Origin: CAVSJA01 sp963728145
GTDB taxonomy: Bacteria; Bacteroidota; Bacteroidia; Chitinophagales; Chitinophagaceae
DNA: 64,000 bases
NCBI GenBank assembly: GCA_963728145.1
Contig: CAVSJA010000007.1
Coordinates: forward strand, 868,001 to 932,000
Direction of reading: 5' to 3'
The translations under genes and the position numbers were made by a program. Below, piece after piece: positions 45,946-54,289 of this stretch (positions within the stretch are counted from its first letter, which is position 1; every line of letters starts with the position of its first letter). The notes under the pieces were generated by a model. That model was not told the origin of the DNA. It was given only the letters and a program-made list of their open reading frames with translations, and ran no database searches.

Positions 45946-47643
45946 ATGTTTTTGAAATTTTCAACCAAAAAACCATTACGTTTCGGAACATTATTAAGCA
46001 CTCTGCTGATTCTATTTTTGTTTCTTTTAGGTTCATATTCCGGCAATAAACAAAATGAACTTATTAAGAATAAGCAAAATGGGCGACCTAATATTTTACT
46101 GATCGTTGCAGATGATTTGGGCTATAGTGACCTGGGCTGTTATGGAGGAGAAATTCAAACTCCTCAACTGGATAAACTGGCCAGCGAAGGAGTGCGAATG
46201 ACGAGTTTTTATACCACAAGCCGTTGCTGTCCATCCCGCGCCTCTATTCTCACAGGTCTTTATCCCCATCGTGCCGGTTTGGGCCACATGATCAGAAACT
46301 TAAATCAGCCCGGATATACAGGTAGGGTTTCCGATGATGCAGTTACCATAGCACAGATTCTGCAGAGTTCGGGTTACCGTACTTTCATGTCAGGAAAATG
46401 GCACCTGGGGACCAATGATCCCACTAAACACGGGTTTGAAGAATACTTTGGCACATTGGCAAGTGCCCAGACATATTGGGATCCCAAACGCTTCATCCGC
46501 AAACCTGAAGGTCGTGAGGTACGCACTTACAAAGAAGGAGAGTTTTATGGGACAAATGCAATCACTGATTATGCGCTTGACTTTCTTCAGAAAGGTCGTG
46601 AAACTCCAGATAAACCCTGGTTTTTGTACCTGGCTTACAATTCACCTCACTTTCCTTTGCAGGCACCCAAGTCTGCGATTAAGAAATATGCCGAAACCTA
46701 TAAATCAGGTTGGGATAATATCCGGGAGCAGCGAAACCAGAAAATGAAAGACCTGGGAATTATCCCCAAAGAAACATTGTTGACACCCCGCTCTGAATAT
46801 TGGGACTGGGCTGAATCTGAACCAGGCGTAAATCCGGCATGGGCGGATGTGCCAGAAGACCGGCAACAGGATCTGGCCAGGCGCATGGCAATATTTGCCG
46901 CCATGGTAGACGTGATGGATCAAAACATTGGCCGGGTGATTGCTGATCTGAAACAAAAAGGTGAATTGAACAATACCCTGATCATATTCATTTCAGACAA
47001 TGGCGCCTGTGCCGAGTGGGATCCTTACGGTTTCGACATCAGCACAAGTCCCAACAACATTCTTTACAAAGGGGAGCAAATTGAAACGATGGGAGGTCCC
47101 GGAACATTTCACAGTGCGGGATCAGGGTGGGCCAATGCTTCCAATACTCCATGGAGATTGTACAAACATTTTACATACGAAGGTGGAATCAGCTCGCCTC
47201 TCATTGCTCACTGGCCGGCAGGACTAAATCGTTCCGGTGTAATTGATAATCGTCCGGGACATCTCGTGGACCTGATGCCGACGTTGCTTGCTGCGGCAGG
47301 TGTATCTTACCCATCCGAGTTTGAGGGACGAAAAACCATTCCTGAAGCGGGAAAAAGTATTTTGCCGCTGTTGCAGGGTAACCCGGTTGAAAATCGGATT
47401 CTTTATTTCGAACATGAAGGCAATCGGGGTATACTGGAAGGTAAATGGAAGTTAACCGCTTTGCATGGGAAAGATTGGGAACTGTACGATCTGCAAAAAG
47501 ATCGCACAGAACTGAATAACCTGGCGGGCAAATATCCTGATATTGTCAGCAGGCTTGACGGTCTGTGGAATATTTGGGCGAAAGAGAATTACGTTACTCC
47601 CTTACCGACCGATTACCAGATGCCTTATTTACCGAAGAAATAA
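45946..47643 (+). CDS. S1-family sulfatase
   Basis: Predicted exported sulfatase removing sulfate esters from a glycan taken up by the SusCD pair. A long hydrophobic N terminus (residues 12-30) is a signal or membrane anchor. N-I-L-L-I-V-A-D-D-L-G-Y-S-D-L-G-C-Y-G-G supplies metal ligands. Cys94 in C-C-P-S-R-A-S-I-L-T-G is the formylglycine site, with the C-x-P-S-R motif intact. S-G-K-W-H-L-G and F-I-S-D-N-G-A complete the active site. The C-terminal subdomain ends D-L-Q-K-D-R-T-E-L-N-N-L-A. Activity needs a formylglycine-generating enzyme or anaerobic maturase, not seen in the window. It follows SusD by about 70 bases on the same strand. Confidence 0.92.
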   Translation: MFLKFSTKKPLRFGTLLSTLLILFLFLLGSYSGNKQNELIKNKQNGRPNILLIVADDLGYSDLGCYGGEIQTPQLDKLASEGVRMTSFYTTSRCCPSRASILTGLYPHRAGLGHMIRNLNQPGYTGRVSDDAVTIAQILQSSGYRTFMSGKWHLGTNDPTKHGFEEYFGTLASAQTYWDPKRFIRKPEGREVRTYKEGEFYGTNAITDYALDFLQKGRETPDKPWFLYLAYNSPHFPLQAPKSAIKKYAETYKSGWDNIREQRNQKMKDLGIIPKETLLTPRSEYWDWAESEPGVNPAWADVPEDRQQDLARRMAIFAAMVDVMDQNIGRVIADLKQKGELNNTLIIFISDNGACAEWDPYGFDISTSPNNILYKGEQIETMGGPGTFHSAGSGWANASNTPWRLYKHFTYEGGISSPLIAHWPAGLNRSGVIDNRPGHLVDLMPTLLAAAGVSYPSEFEGRKTIPEAGKSILPLLQGNPVENRILYFEHEGNRGILEGKWKLTALHGKDWELYDLQKDRTELNNLAGKYPDIVSRLDGLWNIWAKENYVTPLPTDYQMPYLPKK

Positions 47644-47824
47644 TTGTAGTAAGACAAATGATCTGTTTCTTAAGAGGTCAGGTCATTAGGATCAAGAAAA
47701 CAACATACAGGAAATATTAATGTTGGATTTTGTGTTATTGATCAATTTAAATGAATCAGGAAAATCTGTACATAACAAAAATACGGAGAGCTTTCAGTAT
47801 TCAATACGGACTGCGTTTGATGAG

Positions 47825-48271
47825 TTATGCACTACGCAATTTCTTTTTTGTATTCATGACACTTGCATTGCGTAAACGTGAGTTTTCAGGAACTACTAAT
47901 TTATATGGCCGGTTGAAAGCTTTTTGGTTAACCTTGAAATGCGCAGACAGTTTTCGGATTACATCTTTCGACAATCCTTTTTTGTAATTCAGAATATCAG
48001 AAACGTAGCCTTTGCCAATCTCCAGGATATCAACCAGGTTTTTTGCTTTCATACTATGTTCATCCATTAGTGAACGAAGCAATTGAACGGGGTCAAGGTC
48101 GTCGAAACTGTTATGCTCTGCATCCCATTTCTCGATCAACACAGTGAGTAAATTAATTTCGTCTTTTACATTGCGATCCTTGGAACCAGAAAAAACGAGA
48201 GCTTCCAAAGCTTTTGTGTACTCTTTGTATTGTGCCTGATTGGAAATGACTTTATATTTAAGAGTTGCCAT
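47825..48271 (-). CDS. HigA-like XRE-family transcriptional regulator
   Basis: About 148 residues from the ATG at 48271 (an in-frame ATG at 48310 would overlap the operator and is less likely). A helical N-terminal region (T-K-A-L-E-A-L-V, I-N-L-L-T-V-L-I-E-K-W-D) precedes a C-terminal helix-turn-helix (M-K-A-K-N-L-V-D-I-L-E-I-G-K-G-Y-V-S-D-I-L-N-Y-K-K). This is the architecture of COG5499 HigA-type antitoxins. No HigB-like toxin gene is adjacent: the gene upstream is a GIY-YIG protein and nothing follows. A perfect palindrome lies 35 bases before the start, suggesting autorepression. It may be an orphan antitoxin. Confidence 0.8.
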   Translation of the reverse strand: MATLKYKVISNQAQYKEYTKALEALVFSGSKDRNVKDEINLLTVLIEKWDAEHNSFDDLDPVQLLRSLMDEHSMKAKNLVDILEIGKGYVSDILNYKKGLSKDVIRKLSAHFKVNQKAFNRPYKLVVPENSRLRNASVMNTKKKLRSA

Positions 48272-48305
48272 GTTTGTGCCAAAAATATAATTAATACCTA
48301 AGAAG

Positions 48306-48322
48306 TTCACATTTTGTGAACC
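48306..48322. promoter_or_regulatory. Palindromic operator before the HigA-like gene
   Basis: GTTCACA-TTT-TGTGAAC is a perfect 7-bp inverted repeat with a 3-base centre, between the GIY-YIG stop and the HigA-like start. HigA-type proteins bind such palindromes in their own promoter. A TATTTTTG at 48280-48287 on the minus strand matches the Bacteroidota -7 consensus TAnnTTTG, which would put the operator over the -33 region. Binding is inferred. Confidence 0.6.
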
Positions 48323-48328
48323 TCTTTC

Positions 48329-48565
48329 TTACAAAAATCTCTTTTGCATGAATGCTCTTCCCGATCCTGATTTCAAATATTTTTCAAATTCATACGCTTT
48401 GTACTTATCAGCGAAAGTGATATAAGTAACAAGTTCCACTGGAAGTCTTGAAGCAGTATATTTCACATCTCCGTTGCTGTGTCTATTCAACCTTTCAGTA
48501 ATATTCGAGGTACATCCTACATAAATACTCCGATCAACACACCGGAGGATATACACTGTCCACAT
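48329..48565 (-). CDS. GIY-YIG nuclease family protein
   Basis: A 78-residue single-domain protein with V-Y-I-L-R-C at the start (the GIY half), I-Y-V-G-C-T-S-N-I-T-E-R-L-N-R-H (the YIG half with the catalytic Arg) and the distal glutamate in A-Y-E-F-E-K-Y-L-K-S-G-S-G. This is the small UPF0213/YhbQ-like group common in Bacteroidota, often in many intergenic copies. Its biological role is unclear. It is intact and has 57 bases to the HigA-like gene start. Confidence 0.9.
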   Translation of the reverse strand: MWTVYILRCVDRSIYVGCTSNITERLNRHSNGDVKYTASRLPVELVTYITFADKYKAYEFEKYLKSGSGRAFMQKRFL

Positions 48566-48599
48566 ATCTTTTTCCCAAAGGTGGAGTCTGTCGCATGAA

Positions 48600-48860
48600 T
48601 TGCCGTGGTGAAAACACCGGATTATGGTGTGAAAAACAACACGAAAAAAGTGGTGAAAATTGGCCCACCTACGCTAAAGCTTACGCTTGCGCCGAAGCTT
48701 GCGCCACCGCTAAAGCTTGAGCGCACGCGGTCAGCGTAGGAGCACGGTAGGTGAAGGAGTTGTATCGAATTCATTGCGGACTGCGTCCGCCGAAGGTCGC
48801 CTGAATAAGGACACCTATTAATAGCGAAGGTCGCCTACGCTAAAGCTTCGGCGACCGAAG
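48600..48860. repeat. Palindromic intergenic repeat cluster beside tRNA-Ser
   Basis: Three copies of GCTAAAGCTT occur at about 48673, 48709 and 48838. Two fold-back units are visible: CACCTAC (48666-48672) pairing with GTAGGTG (48747-48753) plus CCTACGCT pairing with AGCGTAGG (48733-48740), and GGTCGCC pairing with GGCGACC around 48829-48856. CGAAGGTCGCCT is also directly repeated. No coding frame. It lies just 3' of the tRNA-Ser gene. Confidence 0.65.
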
Positions 48861-48861
48861 G

Positions 48862-48945
48862 CGGAGAGAGAGGGATTCGAACCCCCGGACCTTTTGAGTC
48901 AACGGTTTTCAAGACCGCCGCATTCGACCGCTCTGCCATCTCTCC
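48862..48945 (-). tRNA. tRNA-Ser(UGA)
   Basis: The minus strand folds as a cloverleaf: 7-bp acceptor GGAGAGA/TCTCTCC (48939-48945 with 48863-48869), discriminator G at 48862, D-arm GCAGAGCGG-, anticodon stem CGGT/ACCG with loop CTTGAAA (anticodon TGA), a long variable arm typical of serine tRNA, and T-arm GGGGGTTCGAATCCC. The 3' CCA is not encoded. Confidence 0.95.
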
Positions 48946-49115
48946 GGCGCAAAAATAGCCGCAGGAGGTTGAATGGCAAAATTTGATCTAGGTATTTACC
49001 GACACATGCTCTGAATGGGAGTTCAGAGGATTTTGTTTTCCTACAGCCATTGCCTACCTGAAAAACTCATAAAAAATATTTCATCCTAGAACTACAATCA
49101 CTGATCCTTGCTTTA

Positions 49116-49943
49116 TTATTGTTCCGCTACGATTTGATACGGATAATCCTTCGCACGCCAATTCGAGTTTTTCTTTGATTTTATTTTCGTCAATGTTTGG
49201 TAAATGTCTGGAGTCTTTGGCGTATTTGTATTGCCCATCCAAACACGACCTTTCTTCATAACCAATAGCAATCCATTTTCATCACCAATTGCGCGGAATT
49301 CGGTATTGCCCTGTTTGTATTCAGGCAGTCCGAATGAGTTCTTCAACTCGTTTGAAAACAGGTCAACATCATCGACAATAAAAGCAATTTCACTAGCGTA
49401 CAAAATATCCTTTGTTGAGAAATCGCCTTTTGATTCATTACGGAGATCATGTCTTGCGATATATTCCAGGAGGTTTCCAGCTGGATCCCAAAAGAAAACC
49501 GAGTGCGCATTCCAGTTTCGGAAATGTCGAATATCATTTGAGTATCCTTCATCAATCATGTTGGTTGGAGTAGGGAGCAGCTCAGTTCTCTTCAATTGCC
49601 AATCCCTGGCCTGGCGGATTTTGTTTTCTGGTATGTTGAATGCAAAATGATAGAATGGTCCTTTATTTACATTGCCTGATCGGAAAAAGCTAATCATCGT
49701 CAGGCCAGCTAGAACTACAAGTCTTTCCGATGATTCTGATATTATTTCAAATCCAAGTTTTCGATTATAGAATTCTTTGAGTGTTGATAAGCTGGTATTG
49801 GTCTGGAGTTGGATCTCCTGAATCAGGTTTTCACTTATAGCCCGGGGTTTTTCAATGCCACCAGATGAAAACAAGTCATGGTAATCCAGGAAAGATAAAA
49901 TCGTCAAGTATGAAGCTTTGCCTATGAAATTGCGACGATCCAT
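49116..49943 (-). CDS. VOC (glyoxalase/bleomycin-resistance) superfamily protein with twin-arginine-like signal
   Basis: I start at the ATG at 49943, giving D-R-R-N-F-I-G-K-A-S-Y-L-T-I-L, which resembles a twin-arginine signal; the upstream ATG at 49988 would hide it. Two VOC modules follow: L-K-E-F-Y-N-R-K-L-G-F-E-I-I with H-F-A-F-N-I-P, F-F-W-D-P-A-G-N-L-L-E-Y-I-A-R-H, then a second half with E-I-A-F-I-V-D-D-V and F-G-L-P-E-Y. The substrate is unknown; metal ligands of the first module (His and Glu) are present. It stands alone. Confidence 0.75.
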   Translation of the reverse strand: MDRRNFIGKASYLTILSFLDYHDLFSSGGIEKPRAISENLIQEIQLQTNTSLSTLKEFYNRKLGFEIISESSERLVVLAGLTMISFFRSGNVNKGPFYHFAFNIPENKIRQARDWQLKRTELLPTPTNMIDEGYSNDIRHFRNWNAHSVFFWDPAGNLLEYIARHDLRNESKGDFSTKDILYASEIAFIVDDVDLFSNELKNSFGLPEYKQGNTEFRAIGDENGLLLVMKKGRVWMGNTNTPKTPDIYQTLTKIKSKKNSNWRAKDYPYQIVAEQ

Positions 49944-50040
49944 AAACCAAACTCTAAGTGATGCTGAGGGTTCTTCGAACAAAGACAAGGTAGATTATTT
50001 GAATATATTGTCAGTACCGGTCATCAATTAATGACTGGGT

Positions 50041-51049
50041 TTATAAAACGATATTGTTTCGAGGCTGCAATGCAGCGGGCAAATTAGTTTCTCCAAGCAT
50101 TTCCCTGATATCTATTTCAACACTTCGGCTCATTTGCGAAATAGGGATATCATTTGGGCTTCCTTCAAATGGATTCTCCGTGCTTTCGCCTACCTGATCC
50201 AGTGATGTGTAGACCCAGGAGATCAAAACACTGAATGGAATAACAAACCAGACCATATTCCCCTTCAGAACGCCTGAAACAGTATTGTTGAGATTTTCAA
50301 ATTCGCCCAACAGCGCAAAGGGAAGTAATAAGCAAAATAGTCTCACAAGGAAATTACTGATTGTTGCAATTTGCCTGGGATAAGGAAAGTTTTTGATTCT
50401 TTCGCTTTTACCTTGATGGCTGCAAAACTCCATTAAGGCACTATGCATACCCATAAACCGGAAATTGTCGAGTAATCCCTCATCATAGAGATTTTTTAAT
50501 GCATCGCTCTGCAAACTCAACAAATAAACTGCTTTGTTATTTTTGGACTGAAGATTTTTCAATTCCTCTTTAGTTATGTATTTTAATAATTCATCTTCCA
50601 ATGCTGTTTCATTTTCAGGAATAGTATAGTATCGTTTATACTCCTTATTGTGAGGTTTGTCTGTCGTTTCCCAATTTCTTTTAGTCCTGAGCTGGTATCG
50701 CATAGCAGTAAGCCATGCAAAATGACGATAAATAATTGTCCTTGACTTTATCGGAATTTTCTATGAAATCCCGACACATCATCGCCCATGACCTGCTGGC
50801 GCTCATCGCCGCTCCCCAGATCTGTCTGGCTTCCCAGGTACGATTATAGGTCTGTACATTCTTGAAACCAACAATGAATACTGTACCTGTGCCCAGTAAC
50901 CCTACTACTGGCCATGGAATGGATAACCATTTAAATTCAAAAGCCTGGTACAATACAGTTGGAACTGCACCTATTAACAAGAGCCAAAAGATGTTTCTTC
51001 TAGTCCAAAGAAGAAATTCAATAAGTCTGTATGATTTTCCGGTATGCAT
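50041..51049 (-). pseudogene. Bestrophin-family membrane channel protein, one frameshift
   Basis: Bestrophin/UPF0187 anion-channel homologue. N-terminal W-T-R-R-N-I-F-W-L-L-L-I-G-A-V-P and G-F-K-N-V-Q-T-Y-N-R-T-W-E-A-R are typical of the first helices. The open piece 50681-51049 ends out of frame; one base near 50737 must be skipped to read I-I-Y-R-H-F-A-W-L-T-A-M-R-Y-Q-L-R and continue into 50041-50703, with the later helices L-V-R-L-F-C-L-L-L-P-F-A and W-F-V-I-P-F-S-V-L-I-S-W-V-Y and the conserved D-Q-V-G-E-S-T-E-N-P-F-E-G. Restored length about 335 residues is normal. A sequence error is possible. Confidence 0.82.
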
Positions 51050-51147
51050 AGCTGATATTTATTCCTTCGAAATTATTTCTAATCCGGATTATATGATTAA
51101 ATTTCCTATGATCTGCCAACGCGCCCTTCACCCTTAAGCTTTTTTGC

Positions 51148-51994
51148 ATGAAAATACCATTCGGACCAATCGTTCTCTCTTTCTTACTCTTTCAATATTC
51201 ATTATCCAGCGAAGCCCATGGTCAGCAAGCTGTGAATTGGAAAAAAGTGTCCGTACTTGTTTATACAAAAAATGGGAAGGGGTATGTGCATGATAATATA
51301 CCCGCCGCAGTGAGCTGTATTCAAAAACTAGGGAAGCAATATGGGTTCAAGGTGGATACTTCTGCTGATGCTTCCATAATGACAGAGGAGAGTCTCAAAA
51401 AATATACGCTATTGGTTTTCGCGAGCACGAACAATGATGTGTTTGATACAGATGTTCAACGTCTCGCTTTCAGGCGATATATAGAAGCTGGTGGTGGATT
51501 TGTAGGAATTCATTCTGTTACCGGAACAGAACGAAACTGGAAATGGTTTAAAATGATGTTGGGCGGAACATTTGCCTGGCACGCAAAATTTCAAAAATAT
51601 TCAGTGAAAGTTATCGATCCGTCACACTTCAATGCAAGGTTTGCCAAAGAATTGGGTGAAAGAGGATGAATGTTATTTTGCAAAGGAGCTGTATCCGGGT
51701 ACAAAAGCGGTATTGGCACATGATATCAAAACATTGGATACTTCGGATACGAAAGAAAAGGACCTGATAATTAAACATGCAGGTTATTTTTCTGAATTGT
51801 ATCCTGCCGCCTGGACTCATGATTTTGATGGGGGACATGCCTGGTTCACCGCGCTGGGGCATGACAAAAAAGATTATTTAGACCCTGTTTATATTCAACA
51901 TATATTTCAAGGCATCCGCTTTGTGGCAAGTAGTGTAAAAAAACTTGATTACGGTAAAGCATATGCGACTTCAAGAGATGAGCCAGTAGATTGA
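51148..51994 (+). pseudogene. ThuA-like domain protein, one frameshift
   Basis: A signal peptide (about residues 1-25) is followed by a ThuA/trehalose-utilization-type flavodoxin-like glutamine-amidotransferase fold: V-S-V-L-V-Y-T-K-N-G-K-G-Y-V-H, F-R-R-Y-I-E-A-G-G-G-F-V-G-I-H-S, M-M-L-G-G-T-F-A-W-H. The first open piece is 51148-51669; a shift near 51640 leads to G-L-P-K-N-W-V-K-E-D-E-C-Y-F and on to G-G-H-A-W-F-T-A-L-G-H-D-K-K in 51632-51994. Restored length about 280 residues is normal. ThuA domains often accompany sugar oxidation or glycan loci but the reaction is not established. Confidence 0.8.
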
Positions 51995-52003
51995 AGTATC
52001 TTA

Positions 52004-52122
52004 ACGCTGCGCCGGGCCTCCCCGCCCGGCGTCTTAGAAATTCGGGATGACCGAAATTAATCATCACTCTTCTCAAACCCTCCGAGTGCGTAGACGCCGG
52101 GCGGGGACGCCCGGCGCAGCGT
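52004..52122. repeat. MITE-like element 1 with 30-bp terminal inverted repeats
   Basis: Starts with ACGCTGCGCCGGGCCTCCCC and ends with its reverse complement at 52093-52122, enclosing about 60 AT-rich bases. The whole element, including the AT-rich core, recurs in inverted orientation at 52204-52336. Confidence 0.8.
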
Positions 52123-52203
52123 TGCTGATTGGAATTCCGATTTATTATTATTATTTCATTAAGCGCCGCAAGTAGTAGATAGAATAATCTTTTCAACCCA
52201 TCG

Positions 52204-52336
52204 ACGCTGCGCCGGGCGTCCCCGCCCGGCGTTCTGCGCACTCGGAAATTTGTGAAATGTGATGAATTTAGCGCATGATTAATTTTCAGTCTTCCTGAAT
52301 TTCGAAGACGCCGGGCGGGGACGCCCGGCGCAGCGT
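52204..52336. repeat. MITE-like element 2, inverted copy of element 1
   Basis: The same GC-rich 30-bp ends (52204-52232 and 52307-52336) surround an AT-rich core that matches the core of element 1 when reverse-complemented (shared AATTAATCATG and CCGAGTGCG words). It ends about 7 bases before the hydrolase stop. No coding capacity. Confidence 0.8.
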
Positions 52337-52342
52337 GAATTT

Positions 52343-53026
52343 TCATAGCGACTTTTTAGGGTTCGGAACCTTCTTTAAGATTTTTTCTATCCAATCCTTT
52401 GTCGTAGTTGCAAGCAGTTGAAGGATATTTTGTTTTCCTGCTTTGAATGCATGATTCGCTCCTTCTATCCTTACCAACTCAGCAAGCGGGAGGGAAGAAC
52501 AAACGGATTCAATCAATTTCAAGGTGGCCAATTCATCTTTAGTTCCCTGCAAAAACAGCATTGGTATTTTAACTTCTTTCAAATGTTCCGCTCTTTCAAC
52601 TGAAGGTTTACCCGGAGCATGCAATGGAAATCCATAAAATATTATTCCCTTTATACCTTCATCGTGATGAACAGAAAGGAATTGAGATGTCATTCGTCCG
52701 CCGAACGACTTGCCCGCAACAAATAAAGGAAGCGTTGGAAATGTTTTCCGCGCTTTGGATATTGCCGCCTGAATCGTTGAATGCGCAACAGCAGGAGTAT
52801 CTGGTCTTCCTTTTTTATTTTCTGTGAAAGGAAAATTGAAACGCATGGTGGCGATGCCTTCTTCCGAAAGTAATTCCGCCAATGATACCATGAAAATATG
52901 ATTCATTCCGGCACCTGCGCCGTGTGCAAGGGAAATTATACATTTTGATTTTTCCGGAATAATGCATTCGGCTGATACCGAGCCGACATTGGGAGAGACT
53001 TTGATTGATAAAGAACGGGTCTTCAT
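52343..53026 (-). CDS. KANL3/Tex30-type alpha/beta hydrolase
   Basis: A cytosolic 227-residue hydrolase fold protein: I-S-L-A-H-G-A-G-A-G-M-N-H oxyanion strand, M-R-F-N-F-P-F-T-E-N-K-K-G-R-P-D, nucleophile elbow G-K-S-F-G-G-R, Asp in L-F-L-Q-G-T-K-D-E-L-A and His in E-G-A-N-H-A-F-K. This matches the small hydrolase family related to eukaryotic KANL3/Tex30; its substrate is unknown. It is intact, monocistronic, with no signal peptide. Confidence 0.85.
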   Translation of the reverse strand: MKTRSLSIKVSPNVGSVSAECIIPEKSKCIISLAHGAGAGMNHIFMVSLAELLSEEGIATMRFNFPFTENKKGRPDTPAVAHSTIQAAISKARKTFPTLPLFVAGKSFGGRMTSQFLSVHHDEGIKGIIFYGFPLHAPGKPSVERAEHLKEVKIPMLFLQGTKDELATLKLIESVCSSLPLAELVRIEGANHAFKAGKQNILQLLATTTKDWIEKILKKVPNPKKSL

Positions 53027-53119
53027 TTTATAATTCCTTTTTCATGGAAGATGATTTTTTATTCCCGTGCAGCATACTAGTTTTTATCTGCAACAACAAA
53101 ATTAATCTTAGCCGGGATA

Positions 53120-54112
53120 TTAAATGCCTATTTCGTTTGGACATGCCCTTTGGTTTTCAAAATCATTTAGATTCTGGATTGTTATCTCCGCTATATGCTG
53201 CAAAGCGGTATCAGTTAAAAAAGCCTGGTGGCTCGTGATCAAAACATTCTGAAAAGTCATCAGCCTCGCTATCACATCATCCTGTAATACCTCAGAAGAA
53301 TGATCCTCAAAGAATAATCCTTTTTCTTCTTCATATACATCCAGCCCTAAATATCCAATTTGTCCTGATTTTAAACCTGCGATTACATCTTTTGTATTCA
53401 CAAGCCCACCCCTTGAAGTATTAACCAGCATTACGTCTCTTTTCATCTGATCAATTCTCTTTTTATTAATCAGGTATTTTGTTTCTTCAGTAAGCGGCGC
53501 GTGGAGCGTGACAATATCTGATCTCTTACAAAGGCTTTCTACATTAGTATATTCAATTGCATATTGCTTTTCCAGAGTTTTATCGGGGATAGGGTCGTAT
53601 GCGAGGATTTTACAGCCAAACCCATGAACGATAGATGCCACTACCTTGCCTATCTTACCCGTGCCTATGATCCCAACCGTTTTTCCGTGCATGTCGAATC
53701 CAGTGAGGCCATCCAGTGAAAAGTTCCCATCCCTGATTCGGTTATGTGCTTTTATGAGATGGCGATTCAGGGCCAACATAAGCGCTACTGTATGTTCCGC
53801 TACGGCATAAGGTGAATATTCAGGAACACGTGCTACCCGTATTCCTAATTCCTTAGCTGCATTTAAGTCTGCATGATTAAAGCCCGCGGATCGCAGGACA
53901 AGGAATTCAATACTGGATTCCTTCAATTTTTTAAGGACTTTTTCTGAACCATCATCATTCACAAAAATGCATATGGCCCTGCAACCATTGGCCATTATCG
54001 CGGTTGTTTCAGAAAGCGGGGCTTCAATCCATATTAATTCATGCCGGTTTCGCGCTTTTGTGTTGAAATAGTCCCTCTCAAATTTGTGTGCACTGAAAAT
54101 TGCTGTTTTCAT
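53120..54112 (-). CDS. D-2-hydroxyacid dehydrogenase, D-lactate dehydrogenase type
   Basis: NAD-dependent reduction of a 2-oxoacid, probably pyruvate to D-lactate, in the cytosol. The Rossmann motif G-T-G-K-I-G is at 150-155. Catalytic residues fall at family positions: Arg234 in S-R-G-G, Glu263 in D-V-Y-E-E-E and His295 in T-S-H-Q-A-F-L-T. V-P-E-Y-S-P-Y-A-V-A-E-H precedes the NAD domain. Length of 330 residues and the Y-E-E-E-K-G-L-F-F-E-D segment are typical of fermentative LdhA. It may balance redox during sugar use. Monocistronic. Confidence 0.9.
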   Translation of the reverse strand: MKTAIFSAHKFERDYFNTKARNRHELIWIEAPLSETTAIMANGCRAICIFVNDDGSEKVLKKLKESSIEFLVLRSAGFNHADLNAAKELGIRVARVPEYSPYAVAEHTVALMLALNRHLIKAHNRIRDGNFSLDGLTGFDMHGKTVGIIGTGKIGKVVASIVHGFGCKILAYDPIPDKTLEKQYAIEYTNVESLCKRSDIVTLHAPLTEETKYLINKKRIDQMKRDVMLVNTSRGGLVNTKDVIAGLKSGQIGYLGLDVYEEEKGLFFEDHSSEVLQDDVIARLMTFQNVLITSHQAFLTDTALQHIAEITIQNLNDFENQRACPNEIGI

Positions 54113-54289
54113 CTTCTCAATTTAGGCCATTAGTTTATTGGATCAACATATGAATGATGGGGAAACCCTCAGTTTGGCAAATTAGTTTTTGAAATGGAGA
54201 TTCGGAAAGTTTTTCACTAAAATGAGCGATTGTGTCGTAATGCTTTAGTACTGAACTTTGAGAACTTCATTCTCAAAAATTCGGAAACT

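Noticed and set aside
47825..48565. Complete HigBA toxin-antitoxin pair
   Set aside because: The gene beside the HigA-like regulator is a GIY-YIG protein without RelE/HigB features, and the order and spacing do not show coupling.
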